Assembly (NCBI GenBank): GCA_905236705.1
Contig: CAJOOZ010000082.1
Span: 1 to 64,000 of the forward strand
DNA: 64,000 nucleotides
DNA from: an uncultured Lachnospiraceae bacterium
Lineage (GTDB): Bacteria; Bacillota; Clostridia; Lachnospirales; Lachnospiraceae
Direction of reading: 5' to 3'
Shown here: positions 17,504-24,945 of the stretch, piece by piece
Position numbering within the stretch: position 1 is the stretch's first letter
Layout of the letters: every line of letters begins with the position of its first letter
The notes under the pieces: model-generated
Database searches by the model: none
What the model saw: the letters and a program-made list of their open reading frames with translations, nothing else
Told to the model about the DNA's origin: nothing
Made by a program: the position numbers and the translations under genes

Positions 17504-18644
17504 AGAGTTTATCAAACGGTTCGTTTTTCATATCGTTTATCCGTGCTGTTACGGGATCGGACGGCTGAAACCACTGAAGAAAAAGAAGGCGGTCTTTGTT
17601 CAGACGCATGGAAAGATTCTGTCGGACAATTTTGAGCTGTTATATCAGAAAATGAAAGAAGAAGGATATGATAACCGTATCCGTTTTCTGCGGATATCCG
17701 ATTCCGGCTGGGGAAGCATCATCCGCCGCTCCATAGGTCTGTTGTTTGAGATAGCGGATGCGGGCGTGATCCTGCTGGATGAATCCAACAGTCTGATGGG
17801 CAGTTTTCGCATCAGAGAGGGCAGCAAAGTCATCCAGTTATGGCATGCCTGCGGCGCCTTCAAAAAATGGGGCTACAGCGTGGCGGACAAGTCTTTCGGA
17901 GACGATGCCGAGTCTCTGATGAGGTTTTCGGGACACAGGAATTATTCGCTGGTAACAGTCAGCGGCGAACAGATCTGCTGGGCGTATGAAGAAGCCTTCG
18001 GATTGCCCGTGGGCGGCAATATCGTAAGGCCTTTGGGCGTCAGCAGAACGGATGTGTTTTTTGACCGGGGGCGCAGGCAGGAAGCTTTTCGTAAATTGGA
18101 AGGGTTGAACCTGCAGACGGAGGGCAGACAGATCGTGGCATACCTGCCGACCTTCCGCGGCAGCATAGCAAAGGCTGAAGGAGCGAAGGGCTTTGATGTC
18201 CAAAAACTCCTGCCCTTCAGAAAGCGGTATGTGTTTTTGATCAAAAATCACCCCTTTGTCAAAGAGCCTTTTGAGATCCCTGCATCCTGTCGTGATTTTG
18301 TGACACAGATCGGGACACAGATGAGTGTGGAGGATATGCTGATGACGGCGGATGTTCTGATCACTGACTACTCTTCCGTGATCTTTGAATTTTCGCTGAT
18401 GCAAAAGCCCATGCTCTTTTATGCTTATGATTATGACGACTATGATCTCGAAAGAGGGTTCTATTATCCCTATCGGGATTTCGTACCGGGAAAGATCTCT
18501 GAAAATATGGATGAGCTGACAGAGTCTCTTAAAAGGATCGATGAATATGACAAAAAAAAGCTGTCCGATTTTCGGACACATTTCATGAGTGGGTGCGACG
18601 GCCATGCCACGGACAGGATTTTGGAATTTATCACAGCTTCCTAA
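17496..18644 (+). CDS. CDP-glycerol glycerophosphotransferase family protein, second copy
   Basis: A 382-residue paralogue of the preceding protein. I chose the ATG at 17496, which overlaps the upstream stop by 8 bp. The open frame extends further 5', but there it only shadows the first gene. Motifs are VQTHGKILSDN, VIQLWHACGAFKKWG, RPLGVSRTDVF, VAYLPTFRG and ITDYSSVIFEF. The two copies differ strongly in the N-terminal third, so one may act as primase (TagB-like) and the other as polymerase or may use a different polyol. That division is inference. Fifty bases with AGGAGG separate it from the MraY-like gene. Confidence 0.9.
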   Translation: MLREFIKRFVFHIVYPCCYGIGRLKPLKKKKAVFVQTHGKILSDNFELLYQKMKEEGYDNRIRFLRISDSGWGSIIRRSIGLLFEIADAGVILLDESNSLMGSFRIREGSKVIQLWHACGAFKKWGYSVADKSFGDDAESLMRFSGHRNYSLVTVSGEQICWAYEEAFGLPVGGNIVRPLGVSRTDVFFDRGRRQEAFRKLEGLNLQTEGRQIVAYLPTFRGSIAKAEGAKGFDVQKLLPFRKRYVFLIKNHPFVKEPFEIPASCRDFVTQIGTQMSVEDMLMTADVLITDYSSVIFEFSLMQKPMLFYAYDYDDYDLERGFYYPYRDFVPGKISENMDELTESLKRIDEYDKKKLSDFRTHFMSGCDGHATDRILEFITAS

Positions 18645-18694
18645 TTTCGCTTACTATACAATCCATTTCAGAATAGTTTACAGGAGGATTTTTT

Positions 18695-19657
18695 ATGTCT
18701 GAAATATCCGGCTCAATGCCAGGCGATCAGGTCATGATCGGGATCGGTGCTTTATTTTGTCTGGTTGCTACTTATCTGCTCCTTCGGTTTCCGCCCGCCT
18801 TTCTGCCCAAGGATCACGGCAGGGCTTTTGCCGTTAACGGTGCCTTGTCCAAGGGTAAAACCAGAGGCGTGGGACTGATCATTGTATCGGTGTTTCTGGC
18901 GACCGGACTTTTGTTTCTGCCGCTGTCCAGAGAATATATCATATACGGTACGCTGTTGTTTTTGATGATGCTGTCCGGCTATCTGGATGATGCGGCCAAA
19001 AATCCCTGGAGCGATTACAAAAAGGGAGCCATTGATCTGATCATATCAATATTAGCAGTTGCTAACTTTGTGGTGAATAATTCCACGCAGATCGTGTTTT
19101 TCAACAGAACCGTCACGTTGCCTGTCGTTGTTTACGTTATTTTGGGGACCGTTCTTATCTGGGTGTCCGTGAACGTGACCAACTGCTCCGACGGAGTGGA
19201 TGGTCTTTGCGGCAGCGTTTCCGTTGTGATATTTCTGGCGTATGCCCTGATCTTTCATCAGCAGCTGGGAGAAGCCTATACGGGGAGCTGTCTGGTTTTT
19301 GCCGCCGCCCTTTTGGCGTATCTTCGTTTTAACTGGTCCCCCAGCACGATGCTGATGGGGGATGCGGGATCGAGAGCCATCGGAATCTGGGTGGCGATCC
19401 TGGCGATGAAAAGCTCTCATCCGTTTTCATTTATATTGTTGGGACTGGTGTTTATCCTGGACGGCGGTCTGGGGCTGGTCAAGGTTTTTATCATGCGTTT
19501 TTTTAAGATCCCGTTTTTAAAAAATATCCGGTTTCCTCTGCATGATGAGCTGAGAAAAAAAAGAGGCTGGAAAGATGTACCCGTTGTAATGTTTATGATC
19601 GCCTGTCAGATCGTCATGTTCGTTTTGACGGGGCTTTTGAATCTGCTTGTAAAATAA
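18695..19657 (+). CDS. MraY/WecA-like polyprenyl-phosphate sugar-phosphate transferase (paralogue)
   Basis: Integral membrane enzyme of 320 residues and about ten helices that would load a sugar-1-phosphate from a UDP-sugar onto undecaprenyl phosphate. Conserved catalytic blocks are GYLDDAAK (Asp-Asp), NVTNCSDGVDGL, MGDAGSRAIG and a C-terminal FPLHDELRKKRGW. In true MraY the last block has three adjacent histidines (PIHHHFE). Here only one remains, followed by Asp-Glu, so this is unlikely to be the essential peptidoglycan MraY. It lies between the glycerophosphotransferases and an MBOAT gene 1 bp downstream, which fits initiation of the same surface polymer. The sugar is unknown. Confidence 0.85.
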   Translation: MSEISGSMPGDQVMIGIGALFCLVATYLLLRFPPAFLPKDHGRAFAVNGALSKGKTRGVGLIIVSVFLATGLLFLPLSREYIIYGTLLFLMMLSGYLDDAAKNPWSDYKKGAIDLIISILAVANFVVNNSTQIVFFNRTVTLPVVVYVILGTVLIWVSVNVTNCSDGVDGLCGSVSVVIFLAYALIFHQQLGEAYTGSCLVFAAALLAYLRFNWSPSTMLMGDAGSRAIGIWVAILAMKSSHPFSFILLGLVFILDGGLGLVKVFIMRFFKIPFLKNIRFPLHDELRKKRGWKDVPVVMFMIACQIVMFVLTGLLNLLVK

Positions 19658-19658
19658 G

Positions 19659-20996
19659 ATGACAGAAAGTAGTTTGTTGTTTTCCGGTATCGTATTTCTG
19701 TTTCGACTCTTACCGGCATTTATCATAATCTATCTGCTGACTCCCCAAAGATACAGAAGTATCTCTATGTTTTTCGGAAGTCTGATTTATTATGCGGCTA
19801 TTGAGCCGCATTTTGTCTGGATACTGCTTTTGCTTGTCATGCTCAATGCGCTCCTTGCGGCGCCCCGCAGCAGATGGCGGATGCTTCTTTTGGTGAGTCT
19901 TGATGTGGCATTGCTGGCAGCGGCCAAGATCCGTTGCGTAACGGCCCAGGGAGCCGCCCTGCCTGTCGGGATCAGTTTTTATGTGTTTAAAATGATCTCT
20001 TTTCAGGCGGATCTGTATACCGGCAGACTGGAACAAAAGCCCTCGTTCTTTCAGGCGGCGGAATATTTTGTGATGTTTCCGCAGCTGTTGCAGGGTCCCA
20101 TTGCCGGATACGGAGAATTATACTCAGGCAACACCCACAAAGCGGGTATCAGGGAGGCGGAGGAAGGAGTTTCCCTTCTGATGACCGGAGTCTGCATGAA
20201 GGTACTTCTGGCAGATCAGCTGGGACTGATGTGGGAACAGATCCGGCGGATCGGTTATGAGAGTATTTCCACACCGCTGGCGTGGCTGGGAGCGTATGGC
20301 TACTCTTTCCGGCTCTATTATGATTTTTGGGGCTATTCCCTGATGGCAGCCGGAATGCTTATGATCTTTGGTTTCCCTTATGTGGAGAATTTCAGGCATC
20401 CTTATGCCGCCCGGGGCGTTGCGGATTTTTACAGGCGCTGGCACATTACGCTGGGGCGGTTTTTCAGGGACTATGTTTATATTCCGCTGGGCGGCAGCAG
20501 AAACGGCGTTGCCAGGGCAGTGCGCAATCTGTTCGTGGTATGGCTGTTGACGGGGCTCTGGCACGGACAGAGTATCAACTTTCTGATCTGGGCGGCGGTG
20601 CTATTGGCACTGATCCTCTGGGAAAAATTTATTGCATACACACTGCTGCAAAAGTTCCCGATCCTGGGCAGACTTCATGTCTGGATTCTGATTCCTGTCA
20701 CCTGGGTGATCTTTGCAATCCATGATCCTGTTTTGCTGAAATGTTACATGACCAGACTCTTTCCTTTTTTCGGAAACGGGATCAACGTCAATCCGCAGGA
20801 TTGGAGAAAACCGCTGGAGGGGTGTGGTGTGGAGCTTGCGGTCAGCGTGGCACTGCTGGTGCCGGCCGTATCGGGATTTGCCTGCAGACATAAAGACAAT
20901 GTGATCCTGAAGCTTGTTTTATTTGCACTGTTCTGGTTTGCGATCTACAGGGTTGTGATCAGCAGCTCCAACCCGTTTATGTATTTGAATTTCTGA
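19659..20996 (+). CDS. MBOAT family O-acyltransferase (AlgI/DltB-like), first copy
   Basis: Multi-pass membrane protein of 445 residues that moves acyl groups across the membrane for transfer to an extracellular polymer. Conserved MBOAT blocks are LPVGISFYVFKMISF, FPQLLQGPIAGYGEL, FYRRWHITLGRFFRDY with VYIPLGGSR, and LLTGLWHGQ, which carries the invariant histidine. It starts 1 bp after the MraY-like gene, so the two are probably coupled, and is followed 22 bp later by an SGNH-type protein. That MBOAT-SGNH pairing is the architecture of alginate, cellulose and secondary-wall-polymer O-acetylation systems. Its acceptor is presumably the polymer made by the upstream genes. Confidence 0.92.
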   Translation: MTESSLLFSGIVFLFRLLPAFIIIYLLTPQRYRSISMFFGSLIYYAAIEPHFVWILLLLVMLNALLAAPRSRWRMLLLVSLDVALLAAAKIRCVTAQGAALPVGISFYVFKMISFQADLYTGRLEQKPSFFQAAEYFVMFPQLLQGPIAGYGELYSGNTHKAGIREAEEGVSLLMTGVCMKVLLADQLGLMWEQIRRIGYESISTPLAWLGAYGYSFRLYYDFWGYSLMAAGMLMIFGFPYVENFRHPYAARGVADFYRRWHITLGRFFRDYVYIPLGGSRNGVARAVRNLFVVWLLTGLWHGQSINFLIWAAVLLALILWEKFIAYTLLQKFPILGRLHVWILIPVTWVIFAIHDPVLLKCYMTRLFPFFGNGINVNPQDWRKPLEGCGVELAVSVALLVPAVSGFACRHKDNVILKLVLFALFWFAIYRVVISSSNPFMYLNF

Positions 20997-21018
20997 ATCG
21001 CAGAGAGTATGACCTGAT

Positions 21019-22302
21019 ATGGAAATGAAAAAATCCGGAGACAAAAAACAGCATAAAAGTGTTCCCATTCTAATCTGGCTTTTGCCGCTTTCTGCGATAG
21101 CCATGTCCCTTTTCGGGTATCTGGAGGCAGACGGTGTCTATCACAGATCGGAAGTGGATCTGCTTAAGACCCCCGGTTTTACGGTGGTGCTGGAAGGAGT
21201 CAGGGACGGGATCTACCCCTTTACCCTGCTGCCGGCAAAAGAGCAGGAGGCAGACAAAGCAGGCGCTGAGGCGTTGTCAGCAAAGGAGTCTGTGAAACAG
21301 CAGGAGGCAGACGGGTCCGGTGATAAGGCGTTGCCGGCAGAGGAGCCTAAAAAAGAACAAAAGGCAGATGAAGCCGGCGAGGAGGCGCACAAGGCAAGGA
21401 CGGAGATAACCGTAAAAACAGAAGGTGTAGAAACAAAGGCTGAAGAGAAGTCTGAGAGTATCTCGGAGAGCGGACCGGATAGCGTATCGGAAAGCATTGA
21501 TGTGGATATGACTGTATATGAGGTGCCGGAGGAAAGCGGCTGCCCTGTATTCGGGGCGTATGACTACGGAAACGCCTCAGCGCAGTACAGAGGACCGGCA
21601 GACTGGAGCCCCGAGAAGAATACGGAGGGCATGTTTGCGGCAACAGGTCCTTTCTATGAGCTGGGGGAAGTGGATGAGAGCTATTTTGCAGATGCGCTTT
21701 ATATTGGTGATTCCAGAGTGGACGGACTCTGCGATTACGGTGATCTGGAGGATTATGCCACTTTTGCCTGCAGGGATTCCCTTACGATCTACAAGCTGTT
21801 CGACGAGAGCCTGAGATTCAGTGGCCCGGGCGGGATCAGAGGATATGCGTCTCTAAGCGAGATATTGTCCTTCAGGAGCTATGGCAAAATCTATCTTCAG
21901 ATCGGGATCAATGAGGTCGGCACGGGCAATACCAAACAGTTTTACGAAGAATACCAAAAAGTGCTGATGAAGCTCAGGGCGGCTCAGCCCCTTGCGGATC
22001 TGTATATAGACGGGATCATGCATGTGACTGCATCAAGAAGCAGCTCCGATCCCGTGCTGAACAATGTGAATATCGTGGAGAGAAACCGGGCGATATCCAC
22101 ATTGGCAAACGGGAGAGACATTTTTTATATTGATATGAATCCTGTTGTGTGTGATGAGAAAGGAAACCTGTTATCGGAGCTGTCGATGGACAATGCTCAT
22201 CTGAAGGCATCCGCCCACAGCCACTGGCGTGAATTTTTACTCACACATGCTGCCCTGAAGCAGACGGCCTTTCTTCCTGCTGAGGGAAGAGAACGTTTTT
22301 GA
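21019..22302 (+). CDS. Membrane-anchored SGNH/GDSL-type protein, partner of the first MBOAT
   Basis: A 427-residue protein with one N-terminal membrane anchor (about 14-32), an extracytoplasmic Lys/Glu/Ala-rich low-complexity stalk (about 75-160) and a C-terminal SGNH hydrolase-like domain (about 225-415). The SGNH blocks are ALYIGDSRVDG (nucleophile Ser), YLQIGINEVG (Asn) and SMDNAHLKA (Asp-x-x-His). Such proteins take acyl groups from an MBOAT and place them on a polymer outside the cell (AlgJ/AlgX/PatB-like), or they remove acetyl groups. The stalk contains a 57-bp imperfect tandem repeat. The last 62 bp overlap the convergent queT gene. Confidence 0.82.
   Translation: MEMKKSGDKKQHKSVPILIWLLPLSAIAMSLFGYLEADGVYHRSEVDLLKTPGFTVVLEGVRDGIYPFTLLPAKEQEADKAGAEALSAKESVKQQEADGSGDKALPAEEPKKEQKADEAGEEAHKARTEITVKTEGVETKAEEKSESISESGPDSVSESIDVDMTVYEVPEESGCPVFGAYDYGNASAQYRGPADWSPEKNTEGMFAATGPFYELGEVDESYFADALYIGDSRVDGLCDYGDLEDYATFACRDSLTIYKLFDESLRFSGPGGIRGYASLSEILSFRSYGKIYLQIGINEVGTGNTKQFYEEYQKVLMKLRAAQPLADLYIDGIMHVTASRSSSDPVLNNVNIVERNRAISTLANGRDIFYIDMNPVVCDEKGNLLSELSMDNAHLKASAHSHWREFLLTHAALKQTAFLPAEGRERF
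21244..21390 (+). repeat. 57-bp imperfect tandem repeat in the SGNH protein stalk
   Basis: About 2.5 units of 57 bp (19 residues) start at 21244, 21301 and 21358. Each begins with a QEAD or QKAD motif and is rich in Lys, Glu and Ala. It probably sets stalk length across the wall and could vary between strains. Confidence 0.7.
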
Positions 22303-22768
22303 ACGGCAACAGTACCCGGTACAGAACCAGTCCCAGAATACCGCAGGAGATCATTTCGCCGATCCCGACAGACAGCATCAGATATACGATACCGCCGGGA
22401 GCCAGATAGACGTATTGCAGGATAAAAGGAACGAACAGGGTGTTGGCAAGGATTGGCGGCAGCGGCAGTAAAAGAGAGCTGCGTTTTCGAAGAAGCCGGG
22501 TGCCAAAAGCGCCGATCAGGGTTGCAAGAGAGCCCAGCAGAATGTCCCAGATCGCACAGCCTGTCAGGGTGTTGGACAAAAGGCAGCCCACGAACAGCCC
22601 CGGAACGGCCGCCGGCGTAAAAGCGGGCAGAATGGTAAGGGCTTCGGAGATCCTGATCTGGATGGCTCCGTTAGCCAGCCCCAGGGCGTTAATGAAATAG
22701 GTCATTACAGTGTAGATTGCCGCGATCATCGCGGCCTGCGTGATGAATAAGATGCGTTTGTGTTTCAT
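22241..22768 (-). CDS. queT: QueT-family queuosine-precursor transporter
   Basis: An ECF-type S component of 175 residues with about five hydrophobic helices that brings preQ1 or a related queuine precursor into the cell. Recognisable blocks are AAIYTVMTYFINAL, GAIQIRISEALTILP and VGCLLSNTLTGCAIWDIL. The identification is supported by a preQ1-I riboswitch in its leader (22778-22820), whose pseudoknot includes the ribosome site. It is isolated on the minus strand within the polymer region, and its 3' end overlaps the SGNH gene tail to tail by 62 bp. It should supply queuosine for tRNAs with GUN anticodons. Confidence 0.93.
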   Translation of the reverse strand: MKHKRILFITQAAMIAAIYTVMTYFINALGLANGAIQIRISEALTILPAFTPAAVPGLFVGCLLSNTLTGCAIWDILLGSLATLIGAFGTRLLRKRSSLLLPLPPILANTLFVPFILQYVYLAPGGIVYLMLSVGIGEMISCGILGLVLYRVLLPFKNVLFPQQEERPSASGQHV

Positions 22769-22777
22769 GATGAAATT

Positions 22778-22820
22778 CTCCTTTAGTTTTGTTTTAGGTC
22801 AGGAAGGTCTCGAACTGACC
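22778..22820 (-). promoter_or_regulatory. preQ1-I riboswitch, translational type
   Basis: On the minus strand the leader forms P1 GGTCAG/CTGACC (22815-22820 with 22797-22802), a 12-nt loop containing ACCTT, then the A-rich tail TAAAACAAAACTAA and AAGGAG. The loop CCTT can pair with AAGG of the Shine-Dalgarno sequence (22778-22783), giving the preQ1-I pseudoknot that hides it when ligand is bound. The start codon lies 9 bases further on. Confidence 0.85.
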
Positions 22821-22889
22821 GGATTATGATCCGCCGTGGCGAATGCGAAGGTTACTATAACATATCCAAAGGACAAAAGCAAGTGCAGG

Positions 22890-23279
22890 ATGAGTCGAAA
22901 AAAAGAGATAAAAGACGGGATGAAAAAAGAGGTGAAATGCGGGAAGAAACCGGCGTATGTATATATGCTGCGGTGCGAGGGAGGCTCTCTTTACACAGGG
23001 ATCACGACCGATCCTGAAAGGAGATTTGCGCAGCATGTCTCAGGCGGGAATGCGGCGGCCAGATACACACGCTCCCATTCGCCCCTTTTTATGGCGGCGG
23101 CCTTTTGCCTGCCGGATCTGAAAACAGCTGCCAAATTTGAATACGCCATCAAGCAACTGTCCAAGGAAAAGAAGGAGAAGCTTGTGGAAAGTCCCGACAT
23201 GATCACTGCGCTGCTGCCGCATCTGGCTGAATACAGACCTGTTCCCCTAAAGACAGAGCTTCTGCCCGGACATGGCTGA
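22890..23279 (+). CDS. GIY-YIG nuclease family protein (UPF0213, YhbQ-like)
   Basis: A small basic protein of 129 residues if started at the ATG 22890. Starts at GTG 22836 and ATG 22920 are possible and none has a good ribosome site. The GIY-YIG core begins AYVYMLRCEGGSLYTGITTD (YVYML for GIY, YTGIT for YIG), followed by the conserved Arg in PERRFAQH and YAIKQLSKEKKEKL. Full-length UPF0213 proteins have about 80-100 residues, so the extra Lys-rich N-terminus may be untranslated. Homologues have weak nuclease activity on structured or damaged DNA, and their role is not settled. It is divergent from queT. Confidence 0.85.
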   Translation: MSRKKEIKDGMKKEVKCGKKPAYVYMLRCEGGSLYTGITTDPERRFAQHVSGGNAAARYTRSHSPLFMAAAFCLPDLKTAAKFEYAIKQLSKEKKEKLVESPDMITALLPHLAEYRPVPLKTELLPGHG

Positions 23280-23294
23280 AAACGTACATTACGA

Positions 23295-23323
23295 TTGTAT
23301 TTTCCGGCAAAAAAGTGTAAAGT
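23295..23323 (+). promoter_or_regulatory. Possible promoter of the diguanylate cyclase gene
   Basis: TTGTAT (23295-23300), a 17-bp spacer and TAAAGT (23318-23323), 24 bp before the ATG. It is a moderate match to the sigma-A consensus. Confidence 0.4.
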
Positions 23324-23346
23324 AGAGTGAAGAAGAGGTAGTGTGT

Positions 23347-24927
23347 ATGGGAAAGCGATCAAAAAGAAAAGATGCCGCAGATGCCGTGAAAATCGAAAAT
23401 AATGCAGGAATCGTCGAAGATGCTGAAGCAATTGATACGGCTTCGACGGCTTCGACGGCTTCGACGGTGGAAGTGGTCGAGATGGCGGATGTCGCAAGCG
23501 TTGCATTGTCTGAGGTCAAAGACAGACGGGAAAAGAAAAGTGCAGACAGTGAGCAGCCCGAGAAGGAAGAGAACGAGAAGAAAGGGAAAAAGAAGGCAAA
23601 GAAGAAGAGTATTCAGAGGGTACTGATCAACGTTGCCGTCCTTCCCGTGGTCATCCTCGGCGTAATTCTGACCATCAGCAATCTGCGGACATTGAGAAAT
23701 AATCTGGAAACACAGGTCACCGAGACGCTGGACATCGCGGCGACCTCACTTTATAATACCTATTCCCTGATCGAGCCCGGAGATTATTGGATGAACGGCG
23801 ACCGTCTGTACAAGGGGGGGATTTCCCTGAACGACAGATATGAGATCGTGGATGCGCTCAAACAATCCTATCATCTGGATCTGATGTTATTTTACAAGGA
23901 TACCGGTATGCTGACCACGATCAAGGATGAGAATGGTGTCAGACAGACCGGTTACAAGGCCGATGATGAAACGGTACACTGGGTTCTGGAATCCAACCGC
24001 AAATTTTTCACCAAGAATCTGACCATCGGCAACCAGTCTTTTTACGGATATTTTGTGCCGATGATCAATCGAAACGGCGATGTGGTGGGAATGGCCTTTG
24101 CCGGCAGGGATACCGAGGAGGTTCAGCAGGCGTGGCTGGCGGCTATGCTTAAATCCGTCATCATCTCCGTGCTGGCTATGCTGATCACATTACTGTTCTG
24201 TATCACGCTGAACAGGCAGATCACAACCTCTCTGACCTCGATCCAGAAATATCTGGGAGGGTTAGCAGGAGGCAACTTTGATATGAAGATGCCCCTGAAT
24301 GTGCGGCGCAGATCCGATGAGATCGGTGATATGGGCCGGTATGCCATCGAAGTATGCAAGGAGCTGGAAAAGAAGATCACCACCGATCCTCTGACAGGTC
24401 TTTTGAACAGACGGGCCTGCAATCTGAGGCTTCAGAAGCTGCTGGATCTCTGCAATCGGGATAAAGCCGCCAGAGCAACCGTGACCATCGGCGATATCGA
24501 TCATTTTAAACGGGTCAATGATACATACGGACATGAGTGCGGCGACGTCGTTCTGAAAAAGGTTTCGCAGATCCTCAAGGAGGAGATGAAGGACGGGATC
24601 GTTGCAAGATGGGGCGGTGAGGAGTTTCTGGTCGTTCTTCCGGTAAATGCGGATGATATGATCCCGAGGCTGGACGAAACCCTGAAAAAGATCAGAAACA
24701 GTATATTTGAATATGAGGATTTCGAACCCTTTAATGTGACGATGACCTTTGGCGTTAACGGCAGCGTCCGCAATAAAACCATGGATGATGTGATCAAAGA
24801 AGCAGACCGCTGTTTGTATGACGGAAAAGAGACGGGTCGAAACAGGATCGTTACGGTTGATGGAAATATCTATTTGCCCGACGGCAGCGTAACAACCATT
24901 GAAAATGAAAGGGCAAAGCTTGAATAG
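23347..24927 (+). CDS. Membrane diguanylate cyclase with a Cache sensor and GGDEF domain
   Basis: Synthesises c-di-GMP. It has 526 residues. The ATG at 23347 follows AAGAGG by 8 bases. A long charged cytoplasmic N-terminus (1-90) with an Ala-Ser-Thr repeat leads to a membrane helix (about 91-113), an extracytoplasmic single-Cache sensor (YFVPMINRNGDVVGMAF), a second helix (about 265-290), HAMP and the GGDEF domain. The active site is RWGGEEFLVVLP. The product-inhibition I-site (RxxD before the active site) is not present; the residues there are EMKDG. The sensor resembles that of the chemoreceptor at 9239. The stop is 18 bp before the second MBOAT gene, so cyclase and acylation genes are probably one transcript. 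Confidence 0.92.
   Translation: MGKRSKRKDAADAVKIENNAGIVEDAEAIDTASTASTASTVEVVEMADVASVALSEVKDRREKKSADSEQPEKEENEKKGKKKAKKKSIQRVLINVAVLPVVILGVILTISNLRTLRNNLETQVTETLDIAATSLYNTYSLIEPGDYWMNGDRLYKGGISLNDRYEIVDALKQSYHLDLMLFYKDTGMLTTIKDENGVRQTGYKADDETVHWVLESNRKFFTKNLTIGNQSFYGYFVPMINRNGDVVGMAFAGRDTEEVQQAWLAAMLKSVIISVLAMLITLLFCITLNRQITTSLTSIQKYLGGLAGGNFDMKMPLNVRRRSDEIGDMGRYAIEVCKELEKKITTDPLTGLLNRRACNLRLQKLLDLCNRDKAARATVTIGDIDHFKRVNDTYGHECGDVVLKKVSQILKEEMKDGIVARWGGEEFLVVLPVNADDMIPRLDETLKKIRNSIFEYEDFEPFNVTMTFGVNGSVRNKTMDDVIKEADRCLYDGKETGRNRIVTVDGNIYLPDGSVTTIENERAKLE
23438..23464 (+). repeat. Three copies of a 9-bp tandem repeat
   Basis: The unit CGGCTTCGA is repeated exactly three times and adds Ala-Ser-Thr triplets in the cytoplasmic N-terminus of the cyclase. 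Slippage here would change the protein in steps of three residues without a frameshift. Confidence 0.85.
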
Positions 24928-24945
24928 AGGGCTTTTTAGACAGTT

